Source: Methylobacterium marchantiae (lineage in GTDB: Bacteria > Pseudomonadota > Alphaproteobacteria > Rhizobiales > Beijerinckiaceae). From it: a DNA stretch of 64,000 nt. Positions 1 through 8,571 of the stretch are shown one piece after another (position 1 is the first letter of the stretch; the number at the start of each line of letters is the position of its first letter). The notes below the pieces were generated by a model that was given only the letters and a program-made list of their open reading frames with translations, was not told where the DNA came from and made no database searches. Both the position numbers and the translations under genes were made by a program. The stretch is from the NCBI RefSeq assembly GCF_022179405.1, contig NZ_BPQT01000029.1, positions 1-64,000 on the forward strand, in the 5' to 3' direction.

Positions 1-1176
1 CTCAAATGCGATTCCCCTGGCTGCGGCGGCGCGCGTCGACTCGGCGCGGGCCCAGGCCTCGCGGGTCTCGCCGCAGAAATCGGCGAGGCGGCCCGCCGCG
101 ATCGCCGCGCGCATCCCCGCCATCAGATCCTGGTAGTAGGACAGGTTGTTCCAGGTCAGCAGCATCATGCCGAGGATCTCGTCCGTGCGCACGAGGTGAT
201 GGAGATAGGCGCGGGAATAGTCGCGGGCGGCGGGGCAGGACGAGGTCTCGTCCAGCGGGCTCGTATCCTCGCCGTGGCGGGCATTGCGCAGGTTGATCCG
301 GCCGTGGCGGGTATAGGCGAGGCCGTGGCGGCCGGCGCGGGTCGGCATGACGCAGTCGAACATGTCGATGCCGCGCATCACCGAGCGCATCAGGTCGTCG
401 GGCGTGCCGACGCCCATGAGGTAGCGCGGCTTGGTGGAGGGCAGATGCGGTTCCACCGTCTCGATCATCCTGAGCATCACCTCCTGCGGCTCGCCCACCG
501 CGAGGCCGCCGATGGCGTAGCCCTTGAGGTCGAGATCGGCGAGCGCCCTGGCGCTCTCCACTCGCAGGTCGGGCAGGTCGCCGCCCTGGACGATGCCGAA
601 CATCGCCTTGCCCGGCTGCTCGCCGAACCTGATCCGGCAGCGCTCGGCCCAGCGCAGGGACAGGCGCATGGCGCTCTCGATGGCGCCGCGCTCGGCCGGG
701 AGGCGCACGCATTCGTCGAGCTGCATCTGGATGTCCGAGCCGAGAAGTCCCTGGATCTCGATGGAGCGTTCGGGGCTCATGTGGTGGGCCGACCCGTCCA
801 CATGCGAACGGAAGGTGACGCCCTGCTCGTCGAGTTTCCTCAAGGCGGAGAGCGACATCACCTGGAACCCGCCGGAATCGGTGAGGATCGGGTGCGGCCA
901 GTTCATGAAATGGTGGAGACCGCCGAGCCGCTCCATGCGCTCCGGGCCGGGGCGCAGCATCAGGTGGTAGGTGTTGCCGAGCACCACGTCGGCGCCGAGG
1001 TCTCGGACCTGGCCCGGATACATCGCCTTGACGGTGGCCGCCGTCCCCACCGGCATGAAGGCCGGCGTGCGGATCGTGCCCCGCGGCATCGAGATCGCCC
1101 CGGTGCGGGCCTGCCCGTCGGTGGCGTCGATGCGGAAGGTGAAGTCCGGCGAGGAGGTGGAGCGGGAATCGGACAT
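1..1176 (-). CDS. tgt: Queuine/preQ1 tRNA-guanine transglycosylase, 3' end outside window
   Basis: Tgt swaps guanine 34 of GUN-anticodon tRNAs for preQ1 in queuosine synthesis. The frame runs from the ATG at 1176 for 392 codons to the window edge without a stop, so the C-terminus is missing. The substrate motif [10 protein letters not shown], the QLDEC motif, [10 protein letters not shown] and the nucleophile region [15 protein letters not shown] are all present, so the catalytic core looks intact. The zinc subdomain is odd. Where the family has CxCxxC and a later His (C318, C320, C323, H349 in Zymomonas), this protein reads SSCPAA and TWNNLSYY, keeping only the middle Cys. queA lies just upstream on the same strand, as expected for the pathway. 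Identity is certain; whether it binds zinc is doubtful. Confidence 0.95.
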   Translation of the reverse strand, partial: MSDSRSTSSPDFTFRIDATDGQARTGAISMPRGTIRTPAFMPVGTAATVKAMYPGQVRDLGADVVLGNTYHLMLRPGPERMERLGGLHHFMNWPHPILTDSGGFQVMSLSALRKLDEQGVTFRSHVDGSAHHMSPERSIEIQGLLGSDIQMQLDECVRLPAERGAIESAMRLSLRWAERCRIRFGEQPGKAMFGIVQGGDLPDLRVESARALADLDLKGYAIGGLAVGEPQEVMLRMIETVEPHLPSTKPRYLMGVGTPDDLMRSVMRGIDMFDCVMPTRAGRHGLAYTRHGRINLRNARHGEDTSPLDETSSCPAARDYSRAYLHHLVRTDEILGMMLLTWNNLSYYQDLMAGMRAAIAAGRLADFCGETREAWARAESTRAAAARGIAFE

Positions 1177-1413
1177 CGCAGGCGCGCCGTTTGTCTCTAC
1201 AGGCGGCCGTCGGGTGAGGCCGGATCGAGCGCCTGATAGCCCGTGGCCTCGGCGATGACGAGCCGCATCAGGGCGAGGCCGGGCCGGATGCTGTCGAGGG
1301 GCAGGCGCCCGATGGCGCCCGCGCGTGCGCCGGCAGGGCATCCTGGCCGCTCGCCTCGAGCCGCTGACGCGGCAGGTGATGCGCTCCCGGCACCCGGCAA
1401 GTGGAGTGACCCT

Positions 1414-2502
1414 TCAATCGGTTGGGGCCGGAAACAGCAGGCTCGAATCCCCGTAGGAGTAGAATCGATATCCCTCCGCGACGGCATGGGCATAGGCCGC
1501 CCGCATGGTCGCCAGGCCCGAGAAGGCCGAGACCAGCATGAACAGGGTCGAGCGCGGCAGGTGGAAGTTGGTCATCAGCGCGTCCACCCCGCGGATGCGG
1601 GTGCCCGGCGTGATGAAGATCTCGGTAGGACCGGAGAAGGCGTGAAGCCGGCCCTCCCCGTCCGCCGCGCTCTCGATGAGGCGCAGGGCGGTGGTGCCCA
1701 CGGCCACGATCCGGCCGCCCCTGGCGCGGACGGCGTTGAGGGCGTCGGCGGTCCCGGCGTCGAGGATGCCGATCTCGGCATGCATGCGGTGGTCGTCGGT
1801 GTCGTCGGCCTTCACCGGGAGGAAGGTGCCTGCGCCCACATGCAGCGTCACTGTGTGGCGTTCGATGCCGGCGGCGTCGATCCGGGAAAGAAGCGCGTCG
1901 GAGAAGTGCAGGCCCGCCGTGGGAGCGGCGACGGCGCCGGCCTGCCGGGCATAGACCGTCTGGTAATCCACCGCGTCCCGCGCGTCGGTGGGGCGCTTGC
2001 CCGCGATGTAGGGCGGTAGAGGCAATTCGCCGGTGAGCGCGATGGCCTCGTCGAGGGCGGGGCCCGAAAGGTCGAAACGCAGGACGATCTCGCCGCCCTC
2101 CCGCTTCTCCACGATGGTGGCGTCGAGGACGCCCAGCGCGCAGGCCTCGCCCTCCCCGCTCCGTCCGAAACCGATCCTGTCGCCGATGGCGAGGCGCTTG
2201 CCGGGGCGGGCGAAGGCGCGCCAGCATTCGGGGGCCTCGCGCAGATGCAGCATCGCCTCCATCCGCAGGCCCGGCGAGCCGGGACGGTGGCGGATGCCGT
2301 GGAGGCGGGCCGGGATCACGCGGGTGTCGTTGAAGACGAGGGCGTCGCCCGGCCGCAGCAGGTCGGCGAGATCGCGCACCGCGCGGTCCTCGAGGGGCTG
2401 GCCGGGCCTGACCACGAGCAGCCGCCCGGCATCGCGGGGCTGGGGCGGCCGCAGGGCGATGCTCGCCTCGGGCAGATCGAAATCGAAGAGGTCGACGCGC
2501 AT
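1414..2502 (-). CDS. queA: S-adenosylmethionine:tRNA ribosyltransferase-isomerase
   Basis: QueA transfers and isomerises the ribosyl group of SAM onto preQ1-modified tRNA to give epoxyqueuosine. The protein is 362 residues, the usual length. It starts [20 protein letters not shown] and contains the family segments [31 protein letters not shown] and [19 protein letters not shown]. The ATG at 2502 was chosen because the open frame further upstream (to 2685) lacks the conserved start. It lies 237 bases upstream of tgt in the same direction, so the two probably share a transcript. The 1177-1413 spacer holds no supported gene. Confidence 0.96.
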   Translation of the reverse strand: MRVDLFDFDLPEASIALRPPQPRDAGRLLVVRPGQPLEDRAVRDLADLLRPGDALVFNDTRVIPARLHGIRHRPGSPGLRMEAMLHLREAPECWRAFARPGKRLAIGDRIGFGRSGEGEACALGVLDATIVEKREGGEIVLRFDLSGPALDEAIALTGELPLPPYIAGKRPTDARDAVDYQTVYARQAGAVAAPTAGLHFSDALLSRIDAAGIERHTVTLHVGAGTFLPVKADDTDDHRMHAEIGILDAGTADALNAVRARGGRIVAVGTTALRLIESAADGEGRLHAFSGPTEIFITPGTRIRGVDALMTNFHLPRSTLFMLVSAFSGLATMRAAYAHAVAEGYRFYSYGDSSLLFPAPTD

Positions 2503-2703
2503 CGGGCGCCAACAGCACGGTTCGGGCCTGCGGATCAATGCCCGGCGGGTCGCGGCGAGGTCGAAAGGGCTTCGTGCGGCTTCACGCGACAATGGATGTC
2601 GAGCAGGCCGCATTTTCACCGGCCTACGCTCAAAACAACCTTGACCGCACGCGTTCAAGTAGGCGTGGTGCTCGGCCGATTTCAACGAGATTTGGTTCGC
2701 GCG

Positions 2704-2940
2704 ATGACTGAGAATCTCAAGGCCGAAACGTCCGGGATCAAGGGCCCTCGTCGCCGGATCACGCTCGACTCGCAGCTGATGTCTTACTGGGACCGGGAGG
2801 CTCAGCGGCTCGATACCATGGCGGCCAACGCCCGCTGGGCCTGGATGGCCCGGAGCTATGCGCGCAAGGCCGAGCGAGCGCGGGCACAGAGCGCCAAAAG
2901 CGCCGCCCGCGAGACCGCGCGTCGAGCTAAAGATAAATAA
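2704..2940 (+). CDS. Small basic hypothetical protein (78 aa)
   Basis: A 78-residue protein starting [19 protein letters not shown] and ending in a long basic, alanine-rich helix ([28 protein letters not shown]). It has no signal peptide or membrane segment. It is transcribed divergently from queA. Its stop codon sits exactly where base composition drops into the AT-rich island that follows. The open frame extends upstream to 2245, but that part is antisense to queA. I do not recognise a family. The real-gene call rests on position, GC-rich codon use and plausible composition. Confidence 0.55.
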   Translation: MTENLKAETSGIKGPRRRITLDSQLMSYWDREAQRLDTMAANARWAWMARSYARKAERARAQSAKSAARETARRAKDK

Positions 2941-2967
2941 TTTTTAATACATATATTTCATGTCAAA

Positions 2968-3660
2968 TTACCTGCGGCGAAAAAGATCTCGCATCTCATC
3001 ACTCCGAGTAGCCTGAGTTGATATGCCTGCCAGAGCAAGCGCCTCAAAAAACAACTTCATGATACCTTCAAATTCATTCAATGAAATTGCCGTTTCGACC
3101 GATAGATTGCTTGAGCGCAATACTCTTGGCCCTTTGGGATTGGGCGCGCTGATATCGATTATCAGCTGATCAGGGTTATTTGGATCATCAATCCCAAAGA
3201 TTTCATACATGGCACGAACTAAGAATCGCATATCGGCTTCGTTTAAAGGTTGTCCTTTTCTTGGGTTAATAAGGACATCGTATGAGCGGCCATCAACAAA
3301 CCAAGAGCCGTTTTTAATTGGTCTGAACCAAGTGCCCAATACAGGGGTGAGTTTTGGCCCGCTTGGGTACCATGATCCTCGTGCTAAAAAGTAATCATTT
3401 AAATGACCTGCAACCTCTTTAAGGCATCTATTCTTCCATTCTTTCTTGTAAAATGAAAAATTTTTGTCAAGATAATCTTGATCTATTTTATTTTCGGCGA
3501 TGTGCTTTATTCTAGAATAAATCGCACCGTATGATAGAAATGAATTAGTGTTCCTGGACTCAATCTCCCTCGCAGTTAGCATTGGGTCAATGTCGACAAT
3601 GCTTGGTCTTGCGAACTTGATGACATCTAAAAAGTGAAATGTCTTAAGTCGAGCGTGCAA
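2968..3660 (-). CDS. Unrecognised 230-aa protein, putative toxin partner of the Panacea protein
   Basis: Starts at a TTG (3658-3660) with a GGGAG ribosome site 7 bases upstream. Soluble, with no signal peptide or membrane span. The N-terminal third is predicted helical and charged. The middle has an aromatic and proline-rich stretch (RGSWYPSGPKL, GTWFRPIKNGSWFVDGRSYDVLINPRKG). The last third is acidic and helical, and the extreme C-terminus is basic (RDLFRRR). I do not recognise the fold. It lies 75 bases downstream of a Panacea-domain gene on the same strand, with the same AT-rich codon use, so the two were probably acquired together. Panacea antitoxins typically sit beside highly variable toxins. 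Toxin function here is inferred from position only. Confidence 0.6.
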   Translation of the reverse strand: MHARLKTFHFLDVIKFARPSIVDIDPMLTAREIESRNTNSFLSYGAIYSRIKHIAENKIDQDYLDKNFSFYKKEWKNRCLKEVAGHLNDYFLARGSWYPSGPKLTPVLGTWFRPIKNGSWFVDGRSYDVLINPRKGQPLNEADMRFLVRAMYEIFGIDDPNNPDQLIIDISAPNPKGPRVLRSSNLSVETAISLNEFEGIMKLFFEALALAGISTQATRSDEMRDLFRRR

Positions 3661-3735
3661 CGGAGTGCTCCCAACGTAACCTGTTCCTAAGTGGACGTTA
3701 GCACTGAAATTTGTTTAGTAAAGAACGCTCTACAG

Positions 3736-4239
3736 TCAGTGAGATTTTCCTGATCCGCCAAGCGAACAAAAATAGGCATAAATAAGTTCGTTTGGGATGC
3801 GATCCCGAATACCTTTATTTTCCTCAAGATTATGGAAAATTGTATGCCAAGGGGAGCCGTTTTTGTGTGTCAATGTCACTAACTCGGATGCGCTGTATTT
3901 AATATAGAAATCAGTTATTTTTTTTATCAATTCAAAATCGATTTTTGTTGAAGCAACGAAATCGACACTCCTCATTTTTCCTAACTTATGGTCCATGTAT
4001 AGTGCTTTTTCTGTTATCGGCTGATCGCCGAACTTACTGAACGAATCAAAAACGACCCTAATCACAGGACCATATTGCCATGCCTCAAAATGATTTCTAA
4101 TCAGAGCTTCGTTCTTCCGTGCAAAATACCAGCCATGCACCAGATATATGATCTTATTTATTTTCAAATTGGTAATGTTCATTGATAACGAGTCATAATT
4201 TGATAGTATATGATTCGCTATTGCTCGGGCATCTTGCAT
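3736..4239 (-). CDS. Panacea (SocA/DUF4065) domain protein, putative antitoxin
   Basis: A 167-residue protein almost wholly made of a Panacea domain. Signature elements are an N-terminal helix (DARAIANHILSNY), the core LKINKIIYLVHGWYFARKNE, and FEAWQYGPVIRVVFDSFSKFG, then a helical C-terminal half with KNGSPWHTIF. Panacea/DUF4065 proteins include SocA and the PanA antitoxins, which neutralise many unrelated toxins. The gene precedes the 230-aa partner on the minus strand, an antitoxin-first order, and starts at ATG 4239. Both genes are AT-rich against a GC-rich background. The domain call is strong. That it neutralises the neighbour is inference. Confidence 0.82.
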   Translation of the reverse strand: MQDARAIANHILSNYDSLSMNITNLKINKIIYLVHGWYFARKNEALIRNHFEAWQYGPVIRVVFDSFSKFGDQPITEKALYMDHKLGKMRSVDFVASTKIDFELIKKITDFYIKYSASELVTLTHKNGSPWHTIFHNLEENKGIRDRIPNELIYAYFCSLGGSGKSH

Positions 4240-4526
4240 GATAGTTGCGCCTAAATTCCCGATTTTTATCTTCCAGCATAGTTAATTTTCGGTTGAAGGA
4301 AGGTCGGAGCAGGCCGATTTGACCCAGGACGGCCGGGGATAGAAACTTGTGAATACGCCGGGCTAAGGCCCGAGACATAGCCCCGACTAAACCCTTCACC
4401 GGCGGGTTCAACCTTTGCCGTGGCCTTGTCCGCCGTGATGATCGTATGGGCGGGGGCGCTTTGAACCAGCTTCTTCTCAGCCTCTCGCCCAGTCTCCCGC
4501 CGGGCCCGCCACGGATCGCACCGGCC

Positions 4527-5414
4527 ATGGACCGCACTCAGAAAGCCGCCCTCGCGAGCGCCGGAATCGGCGCTCTGGTGATGGCGCTCAAGTTCGCCGC
4601 CTACTGGCTCACCGGGAGCCTAGCGCTCTATTCCGACGCGCTGGAGAGCATCATCAACGTGGCGGCGGCGGCCTTCGCCTTCGTCGCCCTGCGGGTGGCC
4701 GCGGCGCCGGCCGACGACGACCATCCCTACGGCCATCACAAGGCCGAGTACTTCTCGGCGGTGATCGAGGGTGCCCTCATCATCGTGGCGGCCATCCTGA
4801 TCTTGCGCGAGTCGTTCTACGGCCTCCTCGACCCCAAGCCGCTCGACGCGCCGATGCTGGGGCTCGCCGTGAACGGTCTCGCCACGGCGATCAACGGCGT
4901 CTGGGCCGTCGCGCTCCTCGGTCGTGGCAAGGCCTGGCGCTCGCCCGCCCTCGTCGCCGATGCGCGCCACGTCATGTCGGACGTGGTCACCTCCGGCGGG
5001 GTGCTCGTCGGCGTCGCGCTGGTGGCGTTCACCGGTACGCTGATCCTCGATCCGCTCATCGCCGGCCTCGTCGCCCTCAACATCCTGTGGTCGGGCTGGA
5101 CCATGGTGCGCGATTCGGTGAGCGGCCTCCTCGACAAGGCGGCGCCTGCCGAGATGGTGACCCAGATCCGCACCCTGATCTCCGACCACGGCGAGGGCGC
5201 GCTGGAGGCGCACGACGTGCGCACCCGCCACGCCGGACAGGCGACCTTCATCGATTTCCACCTCGTCGTGCCCGGCGAGATGACGGTGAAGGATTCGCAC
5301 GACATCTGCGACCGGCTGGAGAGCGCCATCGAGGGCGCCATCGAGGGCGCCGTGGTCGTCATCCACGTGGAGCCCAGCGAGCATGCCAAGGGGCGCGGCG
5401 TGCCGGTCGTTTGA
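4527..5414 (+). CDS. Cation diffusion facilitator (CDF) family metal transporter
   Basis: An inner-membrane metal/proton antiporter of 295 residues, with about six transmembrane segments followed by the cytoplasmic ferredoxin-like domain (ALEAHDVRTRHAGQATFIDF, VVVIHVEPSEH). The TM5 metal motif is the usual HxxxD (ADARHVMSD). In TM2 the expected H/DxxxD reads ExxxN (SDALESIIN), so the substrate may differ from the zinc members. The ATG at 4527 was chosen because the open frame upstream (from 4446) adds a low-complexity leader before the conserved DRTQKAALASAG start. It stands alone, next to the AT-rich island. Metal specificity cannot be told from sequence. Confidence 0.88.
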   Translation: MDRTQKAALASAGIGALVMALKFAAYWLTGSLALYSDALESIINVAAAAFAFVALRVAAAPADDDHPYGHHKAEYFSAVIEGALIIVAAILILRESFYGLLDPKPLDAPMLGLAVNGLATAINGVWAVALLGRGKAWRSPALVADARHVMSDVVTSGGVLVGVALVAFTGTLILDPLIAGLVALNILWSGWTMVRDSVSGLLDKAAPAEMVTQIRTLISDHGEGALEAHDVRTRHAGQATFIDFHLVVPGEMTVKDSHDICDRLESAIEGAIEGAVVVIHVEPSEHAKGRGVPVV

Positions 5415-5532
5415 GGCTGCCGGGGTCCCCGCGCGGTCGTCCGCCTGTCATCCATCCCCTCTAGCGTCCGCCGCGCTTCGAGGAATCGACGTCCGCCATC
5501 CGGCCGACGTCCACGGACCGGGATGAGACAGC

Positions 5533-7341
5533 ATGACCGCCTATTCGGTTGCCGCCGGCACGACACAATCCGCACGACTGACCCTGTCGGGTGCCGATAC
5601 GCTCCAGGTGGACGGCACCCTCTCGGTCTCGGGCGATGCTCAGACCGTGCGCTTCACGACCGCCCCGAACGGCGCCGTGATCACCAATGACGGCCTGATC
5701 GAGAACACCGCCTCCGGCGGCCGCGCCATCCGCTTCGAGAGCGGCGTCGGCGCGACGCTGAACGCGACGATCGACAATGACGGCGACATCCTCGCCGTCG
5801 ACGACGCCGTGCAGATCGCGGCCGGGAGCGTCGCTGCCGGCACCCTGACGCTCACCACGGGGGCCGGTTCCAGCATCGTCTCCAACGGAGGGCAGGCGCT
5901 CGATTTCGCCTCGACCATGGGCGATTTCCTGGCCGAGATCGACAATGCCGGGTCGGTGCTGTCGCGGATCTCCGATGGCCTGCGCATCGGCGCCAAGCTC
6001 GATCTCGTCAATAGCGGCACGATCCAGGGCGGTTCCGCGCCCGGCTACGTCCAGGGCGCCGACGGCATCCAGTTCGAGGACGATGCGGGCGGGACGATCC
6101 TCAACGCGGCGGGCGGCGCCATCCTCGGCGACCGTCACGGCATCGACATGGGCGAGGGCAGCCTCGTCACGGTGACGAACGAGGCGGGCGCCCGCATCCT
6201 CGGCGGCAACGGGTCCGGCGTCGGCTCGGACGGCACGGCGAGCGTGGTCAATTACGGAATCATCACGGGGTCCTTCGCGGATACGGCCGGCTCCGACGTC
6301 AACGGCTCGACACCGGGGGCCAAGGATGGCGGCGGCCCGGACGGCATCAACGACGGCGACGGCGACGGGATCGACATCGATTTCCGGGCGACGATCGAGA
6401 ACCATGGCGTCATCCGCGGTCTGGGCGCCGGCGGTACCGGCTCGGACGGCCTGCCCAACACCGCGGAAGGCATCGCGGCGGGCGGCGGCGAGATCACGAA
6501 CCTCGCCGGTGCGTGCATCTACGGCGCCGGCCTCGGCATCCTGATCGACGACAGTTCGCAGGGAAATGCGCCGTTCCTGACGACGATCGACAATGCGGGG
6601 CTCATCCAGGGCGGATCGGGCATCGCCATCAGGATCGTCAGCGACCTCGACGACGGGATCGTCAATTCGGGCCGCATCCTCGGCGGCGGCGGCACCGCCA
6701 TCCAGTTCGGGTCCGGCGACAACACGCTCGGTATCGAGAGCGGCTCGTCCATCCGCGGCACGAGTCTGGGCGGCGACGGCACCGACACACTCGATTATTC
6801 GGATTACGGTTCCTCGGCGCGCGCGTTCCTCGACAGCGGCAGGGCCACGGGGACCGGCGGAATCTCCGGATTCGAGATCGTGAAAGGCTCGGCTTTCGCG
6901 GATTCCGTGAGGGGCGATTCCGGGGAGAACCACTTCCTCGGCGGCGCGGGCAATGACCGGCTGTTCGGCGGCGGTGGCGACGACACCCTGACCGGCGGAG
7001 CGGGGACGGACGTGCTGCGCGGCGATGCCGGCGCCGACACCTTCGTGTTCGACGTCCTGCCTTTGGCCGGCGAGAAGGACCGCATCGTCGATTTCAGCCA
7101 TGGCGAGGATACCCTCGCCTTCGATTCGAGCACCTTCACGGCGCTGTCCGACGGCGCGCTGTCGAACGACGCCTTCGCCCTCGGCACCGCGACCACGACC
7201 GACCAGCGCATCGTCTACGACAGCGCCAGGGGCAACCTGTTCTACGATGCCGACGGCTCCGGCACGGCCCACGACGCGGTCCTGATCGCGACGCTCCTCG
7301 GCAAGCCGGTGCTCGACGCCGCGGACGTGCTGGTCGTCTGA
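5533..7341 (+). CDS. RTX-type calcium-binding secreted protein
   Basis: A 602-residue acidic, glycine- and aspartate-rich protein with no Sec signal. Residues about 1-450 form repeated short beta strands (IDNAGLIQGG, IVNSGRILGGGG, VTNEAGARILGGN), which suggests a right-handed beta-helix like adhesins. RTX nonapeptides follow at about 465-505 (GGAGNDRLFGGGGDDTLTGGAGTDVLRGDAGAD). The end is a typical type I secretion C-terminus (YDADGSGTAHDAVLIATL, DVLVV). It is probably exported by a type I system encoded elsewhere, as none is nearby. The role could be surface attachment. Two LapG-like proteases occur 29 kb away, but any link is speculative. Confidence 0.82.
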   Translation: MTAYSVAAGTTQSARLTLSGADTLQVDGTLSVSGDAQTVRFTTAPNGAVITNDGLIENTASGGRAIRFESGVGATLNATIDNDGDILAVDDAVQIAAGSVAAGTLTLTTGAGSSIVSNGGQALDFASTMGDFLAEIDNAGSVLSRISDGLRIGAKLDLVNSGTIQGGSAPGYVQGADGIQFEDDAGGTILNAAGGAILGDRHGIDMGEGSLVTVTNEAGARILGGNGSGVGSDGTASVVNYGIITGSFADTAGSDVNGSTPGAKDGGGPDGINDGDGDGIDIDFRATIENHGVIRGLGAGGTGSDGLPNTAEGIAAGGGEITNLAGACIYGAGLGILIDDSSQGNAPFLTTIDNAGLIQGGSGIAIRIVSDLDDGIVNSGRILGGGGTAIQFGSGDNTLGIESGSSIRGTSLGGDGTDTLDYSDYGSSARAFLDSGRATGTGGISGFEIVKGSAFADSVRGDSGENHFLGGAGNDRLFGGGGDDTLTGGAGTDVLRGDAGADTFVFDVLPLAGEKDRIVDFSHGEDTLAFDSSTFTALSDGALSNDAFALGTATTTDQRIVYDSARGNLFYDADGSGTAHDAVLIATLLGKPVLDAADVLVV

Positions 7342-7362
7342 CGATCGCATCGATCCGGACGT

Positions 7363-7392
7363 CGCCGGTCCCGGCCAGAACCGGGATCGGCG
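7363..7392. terminator. Hairpin between convergent genes
   Basis: A 12-pair stem (7363-7374 with 7381-7392, one G-U pair) around the loop CCAGAA lies between the stop of the RTX gene and the stop of the convergent PepSY gene. There is no T-run on either side, so efficiency is uncertain. Its position suits a bidirectional terminator. Confidence 0.6.
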
Positions 7393-7402
7393 AGCACGGC
7401 TT

Positions 7403-8560
7403 TCAGCGTCCGGCGCCGGCCATCGCCACCATCGCCGCTATCGTCCTGCGACGCCGCGCATGCCGGCGCAGGACGTAGAGAACGAGACCGGTGACGGCGA
7501 AGAGCGGCATCGCCAGAGCGGCGAGGAAGAACGCGAAGGCGACGACCCTGCCGAAGAAGCGCCCGCGATGCACTTCCAGCATGTTCTCGGCCATCTGGCG
7601 GCCGAGGGGTTTGTCGGCGAATCGGGCCCGGGACAGGCGGGCACCGGTGGCGGGGTCGAAAGTGGCCTCGTCGCGGGCCTTCGGCAGGTCCGAGGCGGCG
7701 GCGAGGGAGCGGATGCGGATCGTCGCGAGTTCCGGGCCCGGCAATGCGATGAGGACCATGTGGGCCCCTTCCCCCTCGCCCGTGCTGAAGCTCGCGAAGG
7801 CGGCGTCGAGGGTCGAGGGAGCGACCTCGGCGGGCAGTCCGGCGCGCCGGGGCGGCTTGGCGCGCTGTACCTCGCCCGTGAGCAGCCAAGTCGCGGCACT
7901 CCTGTAGCTGTCGTAGGACCACCACAGACCGGAGAGGGCGATGAGGACGTAGACCGGCAGCAGCCAGGTTCCCGCGACGCTGTGGAGCGACCACCAGCGC
8001 GGCCGGCCCGGGCGCTTGAGGGCGGGTTTCAGCCAGATCCGCCAGGAATGGAGCTTCGGCCAGCGCAGGTAGAGCCCGGTGGCCAGGAACACGAGCAGCG
8101 CGAGGGTGCTGATCCCGGTGAGACTGCGCCCCCAGCCCTTGCCGTCGCCCGGCAAAAGCAGCCAGCGGTGCAGCTTGCGGATCGTGACGAAGGCGCCCTC
8201 CAGCCGCATGGCGCCGAGGTCCCGTCCGTCCACCGGATCGAGATAGAGGGTCGGCGGTCGCGTGCCGAGGCTCGCATCGTTGACGAAGCGGACGCGGGGG
8301 CTCCGCTCCGGTTCGCCCCAGAGCGTGAGGGAATTGACCGTGAGGCCCGGATGCTGCGCCTCGATGCGCGCCAGCAGGGCGGAGGGCGACAGGCGGGGGG
8401 CCTCGCTCGCGGCGACGTAGGCCCGGTCGGCATTCGCCCATTCCGTCACCGCCTCCTCGTAGCTCAGCAAGGCGCCGGTCATGCCCACGAGGGCGAGGAC
8501 GAAGCCGGCGGAAAGGCCGAGCAGCCAGTGCAGGCGGAAGAGGACGGTGCGGAGGGTCAT
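7403..8560 (-). CDS. PepSY-associated transmembrane protein (iron-uptake linked)
   Basis: A 385-residue inner-membrane protein of the PepSY_TM family, with four main membrane segments (about residues 8-32, 155-185, 215-245, 335-365) and PepSY-like periplasmic stretches between them. Conserved features are HWLLGLSAGFVLALVGMTGALLSYEEA at the start, the KLHRWLL segment and WWSLHSVAGTWLLP. Histidines in the membrane segments are thought to bind haem in relatives that act as ferric-siderophore reductases. It lies 11 bases downstream of the TonB-dependent receptor on the same strand, so the two probably form one iron-regulated operon. Start ATG at 8560, where the conserved N-terminus begins. Confidence 0.85.
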   Translation of the reverse strand: MTLRTVLFRLHWLLGLSAGFVLALVGMTGALLSYEEAVTEWANADRAYVAASEAPRLSPSALLARIEAQHPGLTVNSLTLWGEPERSPRVRFVNDASLGTRPPTLYLDPVDGRDLGAMRLEGAFVTIRKLHRWLLLPGDGKGWGRSLTGISTLALLVFLATGLYLRWPKLHSWRIWLKPALKRPGRPRWWSLHSVAGTWLLPVYVLIALSGLWWSYDSYRSAATWLLTGEVQRAKPPRRAGLPAEVAPSTLDAAFASFSTGEGEGAHMVLIALPGPELATIRIRSLAAASDLPKARDEATFDPATGARLSRARFADKPLGRQMAENMLEVHRGRFFGRVVAFAFFLAALAMPLFAVTGLVLYVLRRHARRRRTIAAMVAMAGAGR

Positions 8561-8571
8561 GGCGGGGCGCC

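Larger units (their letters stand above)
2941..4300. mobile_element. AT-rich genomic island carrying a two-gene cassette (boundaries approximate)
   Basis: Composition changes sharply after 2940 and returns to the GC-rich norm around 4300. Codons in the two genes inside favour A/T at third positions, unlike every other gene in the window. No integrase, transposase, tRNA or convincing flanking repeat was found, so the mode of entry is unknown. The island holds only the Panacea-domain gene and its downstream partner, which is typical of horizontally moved defence or toxin-antitoxin cassettes. Confidence 0.6.

Noticed and set aside
1177-1413. Small gene between tgt and queA
   Set aside because: The short frames here lack a ribosome site and overlap queA in a different frame. 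The spacer shows nothing else.
2941-4300. Integrase, transposase or flanking direct repeats for the AT-rich island
   Set aside because: Searched by eye on both sides; no recombinase gene and no convincing repeat or tRNA end was found, so no insertion mechanism is claimed.
4446-4526. Upstream extension of the CDF gene to ATG 4446
   Set aside because: The added residues are low complexity and would place a Pro/Ser-rich leader before a family-typical start at 4527.
5461-7350. Minus-strand frame of 629 codons opposite the RTX gene
   Set aside because: The plus strand has RTX repeats and a secretion C-terminus. The opposite frame is an Ala/Arg/Val-rich shadow with no domain.
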